Positions 1 to 7,097 of a DNA stretch of 29,650 nucleotides are shown here, piece by piece. The DNA is from Candidatus Aminicenantes bacterium UBA2190 (GTDB lineage Bacteria; Acidobacteriota; Aminicenantia; UBA2199). The translations under genes were made by a program, and so were the position numbers. The DNA lies in assembly GCA_002335385.1 (NCBI GenBank), contig DCVK01000009.1:26710-56359 (forward strand), written 5' to 3'. The notes beneath the pieces were generated by a model, which did not search any database, was not told the DNA's origin, and was given only the letters and a program-made list of their open reading frames with translations. Positions within the stretch are counted from its first letter, which is position 1. Every line of letters starts with the position of its first letter.

Positions 1-1469
1 CCGGCCACCTTGAAGTCCATGTCGCCGAAATGGTCCTCGTAGCCGGCGATGTCGGTCAGCACGGCGAATTCGTCGCCCTCCTTGACCAGGCCCATGGCGA
101 TGCCGGCCACCGGGGCCTTGATGGGCACTCCGGCGTTCATCAGCGCCAGGGTGCCGCCGCAGACCGTGGCCATGGAGGAGGAGCCGTTCGACTCCAGGAT
201 ATCGGAGACGACGCGGATGGTATAGGGGAAGGTTTCATTGTCCGGGATCATGATCTTCAGGGCCTTCTCGGCCAGGTTGCCGTGGCCGATCTCGCGGCGG
301 CCGGCCCCGCGCAGGAAGCTGACCTCGCCCACCGAAAAGGGCGGGAAGTTGTAATGCAGGAGGAACTTCTTCTTGGCGTCATCGCCGCTGAGCAGGTCGA
401 GGCGCTGGGCGTCGTCCTCGGAGCCCAGGGTGACGGTCGACAGCGACTGGGTCTCGCCGCGGGTGAAGACGGCCGAGCCGTGGACGCGGGGCAGTATGCC
501 CAGCTCGATGTGGATGGGCCGGATCTCGGTGAAGGAGCGGTTGTCGGTGCGCCGTTTTTCCCTGAGCAGCGTCTCGCGGAAGACCTGCGACTCGACCTTT
601 TCGAAGGCGCCCTTGATGCGGGCGACCTCATCGGCCTCTTCCCTGCCCTGCTGGATCTCTTCCATGATGGCCTTGATCTTCAGGCGGCGCAGCACGCGGT
701 CCTGGGTGAAGATGGCGTCGCGGATCTGGGCAGAGAACTTGGCGCGCAGGTCGGCGGCCAGGGCATCGGTCTCGGGCCTGGCGGCCACGACCATCTTGTC
801 GGGATTGATCAGCTCCTGCTGCGCCTGGCAGACGCGGGCGATCACTTCCTTGGCCCGGCGCAGCCCCTCCAGGAAGACCTGGTCGGAGAACTCGCTGCCG
901 CCGGCCTCGAGCATGACCACTTCCGTCTCGGTGCCGGCCACCAGCAGGATCATGTCCAGCTCCTTGCGCATGTCCAGGCCGGGATTGACGTAGTACTGAC
1001 CGGCCTTCCAGCCGATCTTGACCGCCGCCAGCGGGGTGGAGAAGGGGATGGTCGAGGAGAGCAGGGCGGCGGAGGCGCCGATGATGCCCATGGCGTCGTA
1101 ATCGATGCTGAAGTCGGCCGATAGCAGCATGGCGATCACCTGGGTGTCGTGGTGGTAGTTTTCGGGGAACAGCGGCCGGATGGGTCGGTCAATGAGGCGG
1201 GAGAGCAGCACTTCCTTCTCGGAGGGCTTGCCCTCGCGCTTGAAGAAGCCGCCGGGGATCTTGCCGGCGGAATAGGTGTTCTCGCGGAAATCCACCATCA
1301 GCGGCAGGAAGTCCTGGCCGGCCTTTTCCTCGTCGCGCATGTTGGCGGTGACCAGGATCACGTTGTCCTTGTAGGTGAGCAGGGCCGAGCCGTTCGACTG
1401 GCGCGCCCAGCGGTGGATGTCGATTGTAAGGGTAGAACCCTCTATTGCGATCTGGATGGTTTTTTGCAT
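1..1469 (-). CDS. pnp: Polyribonucleotide nucleotidyltransferase (PNPase), 3'-truncated by window edge
   Basis: Phosphorolytic 3'-5' exoribonuclease of RNA turnover, a cytoplasmic trimer. About 489 residues are visible of a usual ~700. The first RNase PH domain carries GGFFKREGK near residue 73-81 and LIDRPIRPLFP near 92-102. The second RNase PH domain has the highly conserved SDILESNGSSSMATVCGG stretch and ends at the window edge in GDMDFKVAG. The C-terminal KH and S1 RNA-binding domains lie outside the window. The start is the ATG at 1469, preceded by AGGAGATAAC, and the reading frame stays open to base 1. It lies 20 nt downstream of rpsO, the classic rpsO-pnp order, so the two are probably cotranscribed. 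Family assignment is near certain. Confidence 0.97.
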   Translation of the reverse strand, partial: MQKTIQIAIEGSTLTIDIHRWARQSNGSALLTYKDNVILVTANMRDEEKAGQDFLPLMVDFRENTYSAGKIPGGFFKREGKPSEKEVLLSRLIDRPIRPLFPENYHHDTQVIAMLLSADFSIDYDAMGIIGASAALLSSTIPFSTPLAAVKIGWKAGQYYVNPGLDMRKELDMILLVAGTETEVVMLEAGGSEFSDQVFLEGLRRAKEVIARVCQAQQELINPDKMVVAARPETDALAADLRAKFSAQIRDAIFTQDRVLRRLKIKAIMEEIQQGREEADEVARIKGAFEKVESQVFRETLLREKRRTDNRSFTEIRPIHIELGILPRVHGSAVFTRGETQSLSTVTLGSEDDAQRLDLLSGDDAKKKFLLHYNFPPFSVGEVSFLRGAGRREIGHGNLAEKALKIMIPDNETFPYTIRVVSDILESNGSSSMATVCGGTLALMNAGVPIKAPVAGIAMGLVKEGDEFAVLTDIAGYEDHFGDMDFKVA

Positions 1470-1489
1470 GGTTATCTCCTGAAAATAAA

Positions 1490-1759
1490 TTACTTTCTGA
1501 GTTCCAGTTCCTGGAGGATCTTCACGTATTTGTCGTAGTCGGTGCGCCGCAGGTAGTTCAGCAGCTTTTTCCTGGTGGAGACCATGGTCAGCAAACCCTT
1601 GCGGGAGTGATTGTCCTTCTGGTGGGACTTGAAATGCTCGGTCAAACTGCGGATCCTCTCGGTCAAGACAGCGATCTGAACTTCAGACGAACCGGTGTCC
1701 TTGTCGTTTATCTGAAAGCGACCGATCAGCTTCTGCTTGGTTTCCTTGGTAATGCTCAC
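1490..1759 (-). CDS. rpsO: 30S ribosomal protein S15
   Basis: An 89-residue protein of exactly the family's normal length. It binds 16S rRNA early in assembly of the 30S platform. The TGSSEVQIAVLTERI block and the HSRKGLLTMVSTRKKLLNYL block are typical S15 signatures. The start is a GTG at 1759, five bases after a perfect AGGAGG ribosome-binding site; no ATG start fits as well. It is the first gene of an rpsO-pnp transcript with its own promoter directly upstream. In other bacteria S15 can repress its own translation through the leader, but the leader here is only about 25 nt and shows no obvious pseudoknot. Confidence 0.97.
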   Translation of the reverse strand: MSITKETKQKLIGRFQINDKDTGSSEVQIAVLTERIRSLTEHFKSHQKDNHSRKGLLTMVSTRKKLLNYLRRTDYDKYVKILQELELRK

Positions 1760-1793
1760 AAATTCCTCCTGTTATTGTGCAAAACTGGAATAT

Positions 1794-1822
1794 ATTTTAC
1801 CAGAAAAGAACATCCATGTAAA
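1794..1822 (-). promoter_or_regulatory. Sigma-70-type promoter for rpsO-pnp
   Basis: Read on the minus strand, TTTACA (1817-1822) and TAAAAT (1794-1799) are separated by exactly 17 bases. The predicted start lies about 25-30 nt before the rpsO GTG. The same TTTACA-17-TAAAAT pair occurs upstream of the cysteine synthase-like gene, which supports it as a housekeeping promoter form in this genome. Confidence 0.75.
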
Positions 1823-1847
1823 CAAGAATGAGAAAATCGCCTCTTTT

Positions 1848-3398
1848 TTATTTCTTTTCGTCCAGGAATTCACTGAATTCGATATTGTGCGTCTGCAGGG
1901 TGGCGCCCAGTACCTTGTCCACCCGCGAAAGGGCCAGGTTATAGTCGATCAGCGACTTGAGCTCGGCGATCTGGGCGTTGGCGAAATCGCGCTGGTACTG
2001 CAGCACCTGGTAGTTGGTCGAAAGCCCGACCGCCAGCTTCTTCTGCTCGGCAGCCAGCTTCTGGTCGGCCAGCTCGCGCGAGATGCGGGTGGCATCGACG
2101 ATCTTGGCGTTGGTCTCCAGGTCCATGATGATCTGCTTGACCTCGGAATAGATGGTGCTCTCGACCTTCTTCAGGGTCAGCAGTGACTGCTCCAGGTTGA
2201 GCCGCGCCTGCACCAGGTCGGCACGGGCCGAGGTGTTGGCCACCGGGATGGAGAGCTGCAGGCCGACGGAGTAGTTTTCGTAAAGGCGCTTCAGCGCGTC
2301 GCGCAGCGAATCGCTCAGGTTGCCGCCGATGCTGCCGGGGGTGGAGCCGGCGGGCAGCAGGTCGAAGTCGACGTCCTGGGGCGTGCCGCTGAGGCCGCGG
2401 GTGTAATAAGAGGCGGTGAGCTGCAGGTTGGGCAGCGACTGGTTGCGAAAGTAGCGCACGTCGATGTTCTTGCTCTTGAGATCGAGGCGCACCTGCTCGA
2501 TGTCAGGGCGCTGTTCCAGCGCCGTCTCGAGGAATTCGTTGAAGTCGGTCTGCCGCGGGCGGAAAAGCGGCGTGTCCTCGGGGACGATGGCCTCGGGCGC
2601 CTGGCTGATGTTCAGGATGCGGCGCAGGTTCTCCTCGTAGGTCTGGATCAGGCTGCGGGCCTGCAGCGCCTCGCCATCGCGGGCGGCCACCTCGGCCTGG
2701 GCGGTCAGGATGTCCATGGGCGCCGAGACACCGACCTTGACCTGGATCTCGTTCTGCTTCAGCAGGTCCTTGGCCAGCTGCAGCGACTTCTCCTTGACCG
2801 CCAGGTTCTGGTGGGAGTGGACCAGGTTCCAATAGGCTTCCTCGGCCTGGTAGATCAGGTCGATCACCCGCTGCCTGAGGGCGGAGAGCGACCTGTCGCG
2901 GTTGTTGCGGGCGATGTATATGTTCCTCTTGGTGGCCGTCAGCCCGAAATTTTTCAACAGCGGCTGGGCCAGGTTGAAGCGCAGCAGCGAGTTATAGCGG
3001 GGGTTGATCTGGCTGAAGCGCGAGTTGGTCGAATTGCGGGAATTGTCCAGCACGACGTCCAGGCTGCCTCCGGTGAGCAGTTTCTGCGACAGGGTGAACG
3101 ACAGGACGCCGGAATCGGCTTTTTCCACGTCGGCGCCGGTGAAGATGCTGGAACTGGGGGTCGAGGTCGAGGCACTGTTGAAGTTGAGGACCAGCTGCGG
3201 GATGAAGATGGCCTTGCTCTTGCTCCAGAGGGCGCCGGCGATCTCGGGGTTGGACATCTCGATCTGCAGGTCGAGGTTGTTTTTCAGGACCTGATCGATC
3301 ACGTCGGCCAGGGTGAGGGTTCTCACCTGCTGTTCCTGGGCCGGAACGGATAAGCCCAGGGCGAGAACCAGCACGGACAGCAGCAGTAATTTCTTCAT
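1848..3398 (-). CDS. TolC family outer-membrane efflux channel
   Basis: A 516-residue outer-membrane channel subunit of tripartite efflux or type I secretion systems. A signal peptide covers roughly residues 1-20 (MKKLLLLSVLVLALGLSVPA). Two OEP repeats follow, about 27-235 and 260-495, each with the long amphipathic helices of the periplasmic tunnel, for example LRQRVIDLIYQAEEAYWNLV and LETNAKIVDATRISRELADQ. Length is normal for TolC. The start is the ATG at 3398, with GGAGG six bases upstream and the signal peptide immediately after it; the frame stays open further upstream but that stretch has no signal peptide character. No inner-membrane pump or adaptor gene is adjacent, so substrate and partners are unknown. 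Confidence 0.9.
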   Translation of the reverse strand: MKKLLLLSVLVLALGLSVPAQEQQVRTLTLADVIDQVLKNNLDLQIEMSNPEIAGALWSKSKAIFIPQLVLNFNSASTSTPSSSIFTGADVEKADSGVLSFTLSQKLLTGGSLDVVLDNSRNSTNSRFSQINPRYNSLLRFNLAQPLLKNFGLTATKRNIYIARNNRDRSLSALRQRVIDLIYQAEEAYWNLVHSHQNLAVKEKSLQLAKDLLKQNEIQVKVGVSAPMDILTAQAEVAARDGEALQARSLIQTYEENLRRILNISQAPEAIVPEDTPLFRPRQTDFNEFLETALEQRPDIEQVRLDLKSKNIDVRYFRNQSLPNLQLTASYYTRGLSGTPQDVDFDLLPAGSTPGSIGGNLSDSLRDALKRLYENYSVGLQLSIPVANTSARADLVQARLNLEQSLLTLKKVESTIYSEVKQIIMDLETNAKIVDATRISRELADQKLAAEQKKLAVGLSTNYQVLQYQRDFANAQIAELKSLIDYNLALSRVDKVLGATLQTHNIEFSEFLDEKK

Positions 3399-3439
3399 CG
3401 GATGCCTCCAGCGGTCAATACAAAATACGGAATGGGAAC

Positions 3440-3459
3440 AAAAAAGTTCTGCCGAACTT
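3440..3459 (-). terminator. Intrinsic terminator after the cysteine synthase-like gene
   Basis: On the minus strand AAGTTC-GGCA-GAACTT forms a 6-bp stem with a 4-nt loop and runs straight into a T tract. It sits 34 nt past the stop of the upstream gene and ahead of the tolC-like gene, so the two genes probably have separate transcripts. Confidence 0.6.
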
Positions 3460-3493
3460 GCAGCAGGGAGCCGTTGGCAGACTTTCCTTTCCC

Positions 3494-4474
3494 CTATTTC
3501 AAGCCCTTGGCCTCGAGCCACTCGTCGTTGTAGATCGTGCTCAGGTAGCGGGAGGCGCCGTCGGGGAAGATGGTGACGATGCGCGCCGGGCGCTGGATCT
3601 TCATCGCCAGCTGCCGCACCCCCCACAGGGCGGCGCCGCTCGAGCCGCCGGCCAAAATACCCTCGCGCAGCGCCAGTTCCCTGGCTGCCCGGAACGCGTC
3701 GCGGTCGGTCACCTGCAGCATGTCGTCGATGTGGGTGAAAACGGCGCAGCCGATCAGGAACTCGTCGCCCAGCCCCTCGATCAGGTACGGGCCGGGCTTG
3801 GCCATCTTCTTGTGGTGAAAATACTCATGAAAGACCGATCCCACCGGGTCGACGGCGATGACCTGGATCCTGGGGTCCTTCTCCTTCAGGAAGCGGGCCG
3901 TGCCGCCGATGGTGCCGCCGGTGCCGATGCCGGCGACGAAATAATCGATGCGCCCATCCATTTGCTCCCAGATCTCGGGGCCGGTGCCCAGGTAGTGAGC
4001 CTCGTTGTTGTCCAGGTTGTTATGCTGGTCGGGGAAGAAGCAGTTGGGCGTCTCCCTGGCCAGCCGCGGCGTGATGTTGTTGTAGCTGTCGGGATGCTCG
4101 GGAGGCAGCGTGGCGTCAACCTGGTGGATCTCCACGCCCAGGGCCTTCAGCTGGTCGAGCTTCTCGCGGCTGATGCGGTCGCGAACCACGACCTTCAGGC
4201 GGTAGCCTTTCTGGATGGCGATCATGGCCAGCCCCATGGCCGTATTGCCCGAGGAATTCTCGATGATCAGGTCACCGGGCTTGATCTTCCCCTGCCGCTC
4301 CGCCTTCTCGATCATGTAGCGGGCGATGCGATCCTTGCAGCTTCCCATGGGATTAAGGAATTCCAGCTTGGCGAAGACCTCGCCGGGGATGTCGCCGGCC
4401 ACGCGGTTGAGTCTGACCATGGGGGTGTGGCCGACCACATCGACAATGCTCTCAAGACAGCGGGTATTGTTCAT
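3494..4474 (-). CDS. PLP-dependent cysteine synthase / cystathionine beta-synthase family enzyme
   Basis: A 326-residue fold-type II PLP enzyme. The Schiff-base lysine is K47 in NPMGSCKDR. The substrate loop SSGNT is at 74-78, the phosphate-binding glycine loop GTGGTIGG at 184-191, and the pyridine-N serine region GGSSG at 276-280. The segments VDPVGS, YLIEGLGDEF and the ending YNDEWLEAKG resemble cystathionine beta-synthase more than CysK. There are no C-terminal CBS regulatory domains. It would make cysteine from O-acetylserine plus sulfide, or cystathionine from serine plus homocysteine; sequence alone does not decide. The ATG at 4474, after GAGGAAAAA, is preferred over an in-frame start 36 nt upstream. 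Confidence 0.88.
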   Translation of the reverse strand: MNNTRCLESIVDVVGHTPMVRLNRVAGDIPGEVFAKLEFLNPMGSCKDRIARYMIEKAERQGKIKPGDLIIENSSGNTAMGLAMIAIQKGYRLKVVVRDRISREKLDQLKALGVEIHQVDATLPPEHPDSYNNITPRLARETPNCFFPDQHNNLDNNEAHYLGTGPEIWEQMDGRIDYFVAGIGTGGTIGGTARFLKEKDPRIQVIAVDPVGSVFHEYFHHKKMAKPGPYLIEGLGDEFLIGCAVFTHIDDMLQVTDRDAFRAARELALREGILAGGSSGAALWGVRQLAMKIQRPARIVTIFPDGASRYLSTIYNDEWLEAKGLK

Positions 4475-4516
4475 TTTTTCCTCGGGATCGCGTTCAAAAC
4501 GAGCTGGCAAGGTCGA

Positions 4517-4545
4517 ATTTTACCCCAACGGCAGGGAATTGTAAA
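4517..4545 (-). promoter_or_regulatory. Sigma-70-type promoter for the cysteine synthase-like gene
   Basis: Minus strand TTTACA (4540-4545), 17-bp spacer, TAAAAT (4517-4522). It lies between the pilZ stop and the start at 4474, so this gene does not depend on readthrough from pilZ. Confidence 0.75.
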
Positions 4546-4553
4546 GGATGAAC

Positions 4554-4994
4554 CTATTCGAAATCCGGTTCTTGGATCTTGGTGCTTTGTTTTTTCTTGC
4601 CGGTTTTTGTACGCCGGGCACCAGCCGCCGGGTTCGCTCTGGTCTTCAACTTCGAACGTCGAGCCCCGAACGTCGACCCTTGCTGCATTTTTGAGATCAG
4701 TCGTCCATATCCCGGATCCGCCTTCTCGATCTCGATGCCCAGCCCCACCGGTGCTTCTTCCTTCCGGGCGTCCTCTCTCTTCCTTTTCCACACCACCAGC
4801 CCGGTAACCGCATGAATATCGTCGCCTGCGGCAAGGAGGATTTGCAGCCGGCTGCGCTTGCGGATGACCTGAGTCGTGGCGATGCACATCCCCCGGGGCG
4901 AGACGTCCACCGTGACCCCCATCTGGTCGAGGCCGCGGCGGCTGATGTCGACCAGCAGGCTTTTCTTGACCCTGGCTTCCCTGCGTTTTTTCAT
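4554..4994 (-). CDS. PilZ domain protein (putative c-di-GMP receptor)
   Basis: A 146-residue cytoplasmic protein. Residues ~1-95 form a PilZ-like domain: RREAR near the N terminus stands for the RxxxR element, VDVSPRGMCI for the (D/N)xSxxG element, and VGLGIEI closes the barrel. Canonical PilZ domains bind cyclic di-GMP and modulate pili, motility or polysaccharide export. The last ~40 residues are a Lys/Arg/Thr-rich tail with no domain character, encoded partly by degenerate 7-bp tandem repeats. The ATG at 4994 has only a weak Shine-Dalgarno but follows a consensus sigma-54 promoter by about 33 nt, and an in-frame stop lies just upstream. Shared promoter type with the two pilin genes suggests a role in pilus control. 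Confidence 0.8.
   Translation of the reverse strand: MKKRREARVKKSLLVDISRRGLDQMGVTVDVSPRGMCIATTQVIRKRSRLQILLAAGDDIHAVTGLVVWKRKREDARKEEAPVGLGIEIEKADPGYGRLISKMQQGSTFGARRSKLKTRANPAAGARRTKTGKKKQSTKIQEPDFE
4567..4587. repeat. Heptamer tandem repeat, GGNNCTT x3
   Basis: Three consecutive 7-bp units GGTTCTT, GGATCTT, GGTGCTT. They lie inside the 3' end of the pilZ coding region. One of several period-7 arrays in this window. Confidence 0.6.
4644..4678. repeat. Degenerate heptamer tandem repeat, NTCGANC-type x5
   Basis: Five 7-bp units in register: CTTCAAC, TTCGAAC, GTCGAGC, CCCGAAC, GTCGACC. The complementary strand encodes part of the basic PilZ tail. The unit is related to the GTTCGAN array at 8249-8283. 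Confidence 0.65.
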
Positions 4995-5037
4995 TGCACG
5001 TCAATAATTATGTAAACTACTACTCCGAAATATCACA

Positions 5038-5053
5038 AGCAATAGCCGTGCCA
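5038..5053 (-). promoter_or_regulatory. Sigma-54 (RpoN) promoter for pilZ
   Basis: Minus strand TTGGCAC-GGCTA-TTGCTT is an essentially perfect -24/-12 element: GG and GC are exactly 12 bases apart. The predicted start is near 5027, about 33 nt before the pilZ ATG. Closely matching elements precede the pilin genes at 21784-21799 and 18012-18027. Confidence 0.8.
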
Positions 5054-5117
5054 AGACTCCTTCAAGACAAAGCAACAGCGAATCATCAGTAAAGATGATG
5101 TTCCTATGGGGACATGC

Positions 5118-5154
5118 TGACATTGTGAAAAAAATATTGACAATATTTGACAAT
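5118..5154. promoter_or_regulatory. Candidate enhancer sites (TGACAAT repeats) for a sigma-54 activator
   Basis: Two TTGACAAT copies 10 bp apart (5137-5144 and 5147-5154), plus TGACATTGTGA at 5118-5128. They lie about 90-130 bp upstream of the pilZ sigma-54 start, the usual distance for NtrC/PilR-type activators. The same word recurs upstream of the second pilin gene. Activator identity is inferred, not shown. Confidence 0.5.
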
Positions 5155-5205
5155 TTTTGTGAATTAATCCTGTACATCCACTCCGGGTAATAAGTATACA
5201 AGTAG

Positions 5206-5233
5206 AACAATCGAATAACAAATAACGATTGTT
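5206..5233. promoter_or_regulatory. Inverted repeat upstream of the SPFH-gene promoter (possible operator)
   Basis: Perfect 8-bp arms AACAATCG and CGATTGTT separated by 12 A/T-rich bases. The repeat ends one base before the -35 box of the SPFH gene, a position suited to a dimeric regulator. Confidence 0.45.
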
Positions 5234-5234
5234 G

Positions 5235-5263
5235 TTGACAACTGGTGAAATCAATGCTATTTT
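5235..5263 (+). promoter_or_regulatory. Sigma-70-type promoter for the SPFH cassette
   Basis: TTGACA (5235-5240, full consensus), 17-bp spacer, TATTTT (5258-5263). The predicted start is about 30 nt before the SPFH ATG at 5300. Confidence 0.8.
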
Positions 5264-5286
5264 TTTGATATCATTTCGATAGCATT
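5253..5286 (+). promoter_or_regulatory. Inverted repeat over the -10 box and leader of the SPFH gene
   Basis: Perfect 8-bp arms AATGCTAT (5253-5260) and ATAGCATT (5279-5286) with an 18-nt spacer holding a GATATC palindrome. The left arm overlaps the -10 box; the right arm ends just before the ribosome-binding site AAGGAGG (5288-5294). It could be an operator; because the left arm is mostly upstream of the start site, an RNA hairpin is less likely. Confidence 0.45.
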
Positions 5287-5299
5287 GAAGGAGGCATTC

Positions 5300-6196
5300 A
5301 TGACTAACGAAAAGAAGGGAATGTCGTTCAACGGTTGGGCGGTCGTCGCGCTGCATGCCCTATTGATCGCGGCCATCGTTTTCATTCTCATCACCGGGGC
5401 GAACACCGCCCATTGGTCGCTGCTTCAGATCCTGTTGATGCTGGCCCTGCTGGTCACCGCGGCCGCCATCCTGCCGCCGGGCTATTTCACCCTGCAGCCC
5501 AACGAGGCCAAGGTATTGGTCCTGTTCGGCAAATACAAGGGTACGATCAGCAGCGACGGTTTCCACTGGACCAACCCGTTGGCGCTCGCCGTACCGCGCG
5601 GCCGCTACACCGTCTCGCGGCGCATCCGCAACTTCGAGATCGACAAGCTGAAGGTCAACGACAAGCGTGGCAACCCCATCGAGATCGCCGCCGTGGTGGT
5701 CTGGCGCGTCGTGGACACGGCCCACGCCCTCTTCGACGTCGACCACTACGAGCACTACGTCAAGATCCAGAGCGACGCCGCGTTGCGCCACCTGGCCAAC
5801 TGCTACCCCTACGACCACGGCGAGGAAGAGGAGGAGATCACGCTGCGCAGCGGCATGGACGAGGTGGCTCAGGTGCTGAGGAAAGAGCTGCAGGAGCGGC
5901 TGGAAAAGGCGGGAGTGCAGGTCGAGGAAACACGGCTGACCCACCTGGCCTACGCCCCCGAGATCGCCGGCGCCATGCTGCGCCGCCAGCAGGCCGAGGC
6001 CATCATCGCCGCCCGGCGCAAGATCGTCCACGGCGCCGTCTCCATGGTCGAGATGGCGCTGGAAGATCTGAAGAGCAAGAATGTCGTCGACCTCGACGAG
6101 GAGCGCAAGGCGGCCATGGTCAGCAACCTGCTGGTCGTGCTCTGCGGCGAGGCCGAGGCCCAGCCCGTGATCAACACCGGCACGCTCTACAAGTAA
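5300..6196 (+). CDS. SPFH/Band 7 domain membrane protein
   Basis: A 298-residue inner-membrane protein of the stomatin/prohibitin/flotillin/HflK superfamily. Two hydrophobic segments at about residues 12-33 and 40-58 precede the Band 7 domain (~62-240): GYFTLQPNEAKVLVLFGKYKG opens it and VVVWRVVDTAHALFDVDHYE is its typical core. An Ala/Glu/Arg-rich helical region (LRRQQAEAIIAARRKIVHGA) follows, as expected for oligomerising SPFH proteins. The ATG at 5300 is chosen because AAGGAGG lies five bases upstream; an in-frame TTG at 5285 would place that site inside the gene. The next gene, an Arc-like repressor, starts 18 bp later. Members of this superfamily scaffold membrane microdomains; the client here is unknown. 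Confidence 0.88.
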   Translation: MTNEKKGMSFNGWAVVALHALLIAAIVFILITGANTAHWSLLQILLMLALLVTAAAILPPGYFTLQPNEAKVLVLFGKYKGTISSDGFHWTNPLALAVPRGRYTVSRRIRNFEIDKLKVNDKRGNPIEIAAVVVWRVVDTAHALFDVDHYEHYVKIQSDAALRHLANCYPYDHGEEEEEITLRSGMDEVAQVLRKELQERLEKAGVQVEETRLTHLAYAPEIAGAMLRRQQAEAIIAARRKIVHGAVSMVEMALEDLKSKNVVDLDEERKAAMVSNLLVVLCGEAEAQPVINTGTLYK

Positions 6197-6214
6197 GCGG
6201 CCGGCGATACGTCC

Positions 6215-6427
6215 ATGCCGGCAAAAAAAGCATTCCTGCTGCGCCTCAGCCCGGAGATGTGGGAGGAGCTGGAACGCTGGGCCGACGACGATTTCCGCAG
6301 CGTCAACGGCCAGATCGAGTTTATCCTGCACGAGGCCATCACCCGCCGCCGCAAGAGGGCGCCGAAGCCGCAGGACCCGGCGGTTGCCCCCGCAGGCGAT
6401 GAGCGGGCGGCCGGGGAGGAACCATGA
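6215..6427 (+). CDS. Arc-like ribbon-helix-helix DNA-binding protein
   Basis: A 70-residue protein. KKAFLLRLSPEMWEELERWA reads as a beta strand plus first helix, and the following DDDFRSVNGQIEFILHEAI as the second helix of a ribbon-helix-helix fold, ending in an Arg/Lys-rich patch and a disordered acidic tail. Such proteins bind operators as dimers of dimers. It is 18 bp downstream of the SPFH gene in one transcript. It may autoregulate the cassette through the inverted repeats at 5206-5233 or 5253-5286, which is inference. Its stop codon overlaps the next start (ATGA). Confidence 0.8.
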   Translation: MPAKKAFLLRLSPEMWEELERWADDDFRSVNGQIEFILHEAITRRRKRAPKPQDPAVAPAGDERAAGEEP

Positions 6428-6558
6428 AAAAGATCATTTTTCTCATTCTGCTTTTTATCCTGCTGGCGGTCGCTGCCACAGGCTCGCCCCTGGACGCGGA
6501 AAGAACCGGAGCAGGGTCCGCGCGGGCTGGCCTGGCCGCGCGGCTTGTCGGCCAATGA
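6424..6558 (+). CDS. 44-residue exported or membrane-anchored peptide
   Basis: A short gene translationally coupled to the ribbon-helix-helix gene: its ATG overlaps the preceding TGA by 4 bp and follows GGGGAGGAACC. The product begins MKKIIFLILLFILLAVAATG, a signal peptide or single membrane anchor, followed by ~24 Gly/Ala/Arg-rich residues ending in RLVGQ. No family is recognised. Coding status rests on the strong ribosome-binding site, the 4-bp overlap and the clear hydrophobic N terminus. Confidence 0.55.
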   Translation: MKKIIFLILLFILLAVAATGSPLDAERTGAGSARAGLAARLVGQ

Positions 6559-6573
6559 GCCAAGGAGAAAATA

Positions 6574-6798
6574 ATGAAGAACGGTACCTGCCCCCTGTGC
6601 GGGGCCAAGGAAATATTCAGCGGCGCCGCGGTGAAGGGGAAAACGGGAATGCACTACAGCAACACCATCCCCATCACGGCCCTGCGCGTCACCGCGCTGG
6701 ACAACTACGTCTGCGGCCAGTGCGGCTATGTGCAGAGCTTCGTCGCCAGGGAAAAGCATCTGGCCATGATCAGGAAAAAATGGCCGCTGGTGTTCTAA
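6574..6798 (+). CDS. Small zinc-ribbon protein
   Basis: A 74-residue protein with two knuckles, CPLCG (C6, C9) and CGQCG (C47, C50), which would bind one zinc ion. Between them lies a strand-rich stretch with NTIPITALRV, and the end RKKWPLVF is basic and hydrophobic. The start follows AAGGAGAAAATA. It is the last gene of the SPFH cassette, 15 bp after the small exported peptide. Function is unknown; small zinc ribbons of this kind often bind nucleic acid or protein partners. Confidence 0.7.
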   Translation: MKNGTCPLCGAKEIFSGAAVKGKTGMHYSNTIPITALRVTALDNYVCGQCGYVQSFVAREKHLAMIRKKWPLVF

Positions 6799-6800
6799 GA

Positions 6801-6835
6801 AGGGTACAGGGTTTAGGGTACAGGGTATAGGGAAG
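6801..6835. repeat. Heptamer tandem repeat, AGGGTNN x5
   Basis: Five units in register: AGGGTAC, AGGGTTT, AGGGTAC, AGGGTAT, AGGGAAG. The array begins 3 bp after the zinc-ribbon stop. Two further 7-bp units (GTGTCAC, GCGTCAC) follow at 6869-6882. The rest of the stretch up to the tRNA shows only a short TTTTCC-ACTT-GGAAAA hairpin at ~6896-6911. Confidence 0.75.
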
Positions 6836-6916
6836 AAAAACAAGCAAAGATAATGATCTGTTTATTCCGTGTCACGCGTCACGACAGTTCGTTTTTTTTC
6901 CACTTGGAAAATAAAC

Positions 6917-6992
6917 TGGGGTGAGTGACGGGACTTGAACCCGCAGCGGTCAGATCCACAGTCTGATACTCTACCATTGAGCTACACTCACC
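6917..6992 (-). tRNA. tRNA-His (GTG)
   Basis: A full cloverleaf is readable on the minus strand. The 8-bp acceptor GGTGAGTG/CACTCACC includes the extra G(-1):C73 pair diagnostic of tRNA-His. Anticodon stem TCAGA/TCTGA encloses the loop CTGTGGA with anticodon GTG. The T loop is TTCAAGT. The terminal CCA is encoded. Confidence 0.96.
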
Positions 6993-7002
6993 GCCCGGCT
7001 TC

Positions 7003-7031
7003 ATTTTATAGCAAAAACCCGCTCCTGTCAA
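7003..7031 (-). promoter_or_regulatory. Promoter for tRNA-His
   Basis: Minus strand TTGACA (7026-7031), 17-bp spacer, TAAAAT (7003-7008). The -10 box ends 10 bp before the mature 5' end, so the primary transcript starts almost at the tRNA. Confidence 0.8.
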
Positions 7032-7097
7032 CGAGAAACAGGCGCCCGGGCGAACAACCGAAGGCGGCGGGCGCTGGATTTCCGGTCCGGAACACGC

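Noticed and set aside
30..1124. Long plus-strand frame opposite pnp
   Set aside because: Composition is Gly/Asp/Gln/Leu shadow coding; the minus-strand frame is unmistakable PNPase.
3399..3626. Upstream extension of the tolC-like frame
   Set aside because: It runs through the terminator and the end of the previous gene; the signal peptide and ribosome-binding site fix the start at 3398.
6894..6913. TTTTCC-ACTT-GGAAAA hairpin near tRNA-His as a terminator
   Set aside because: On neither strand is the stem followed by a T tract in the right direction.
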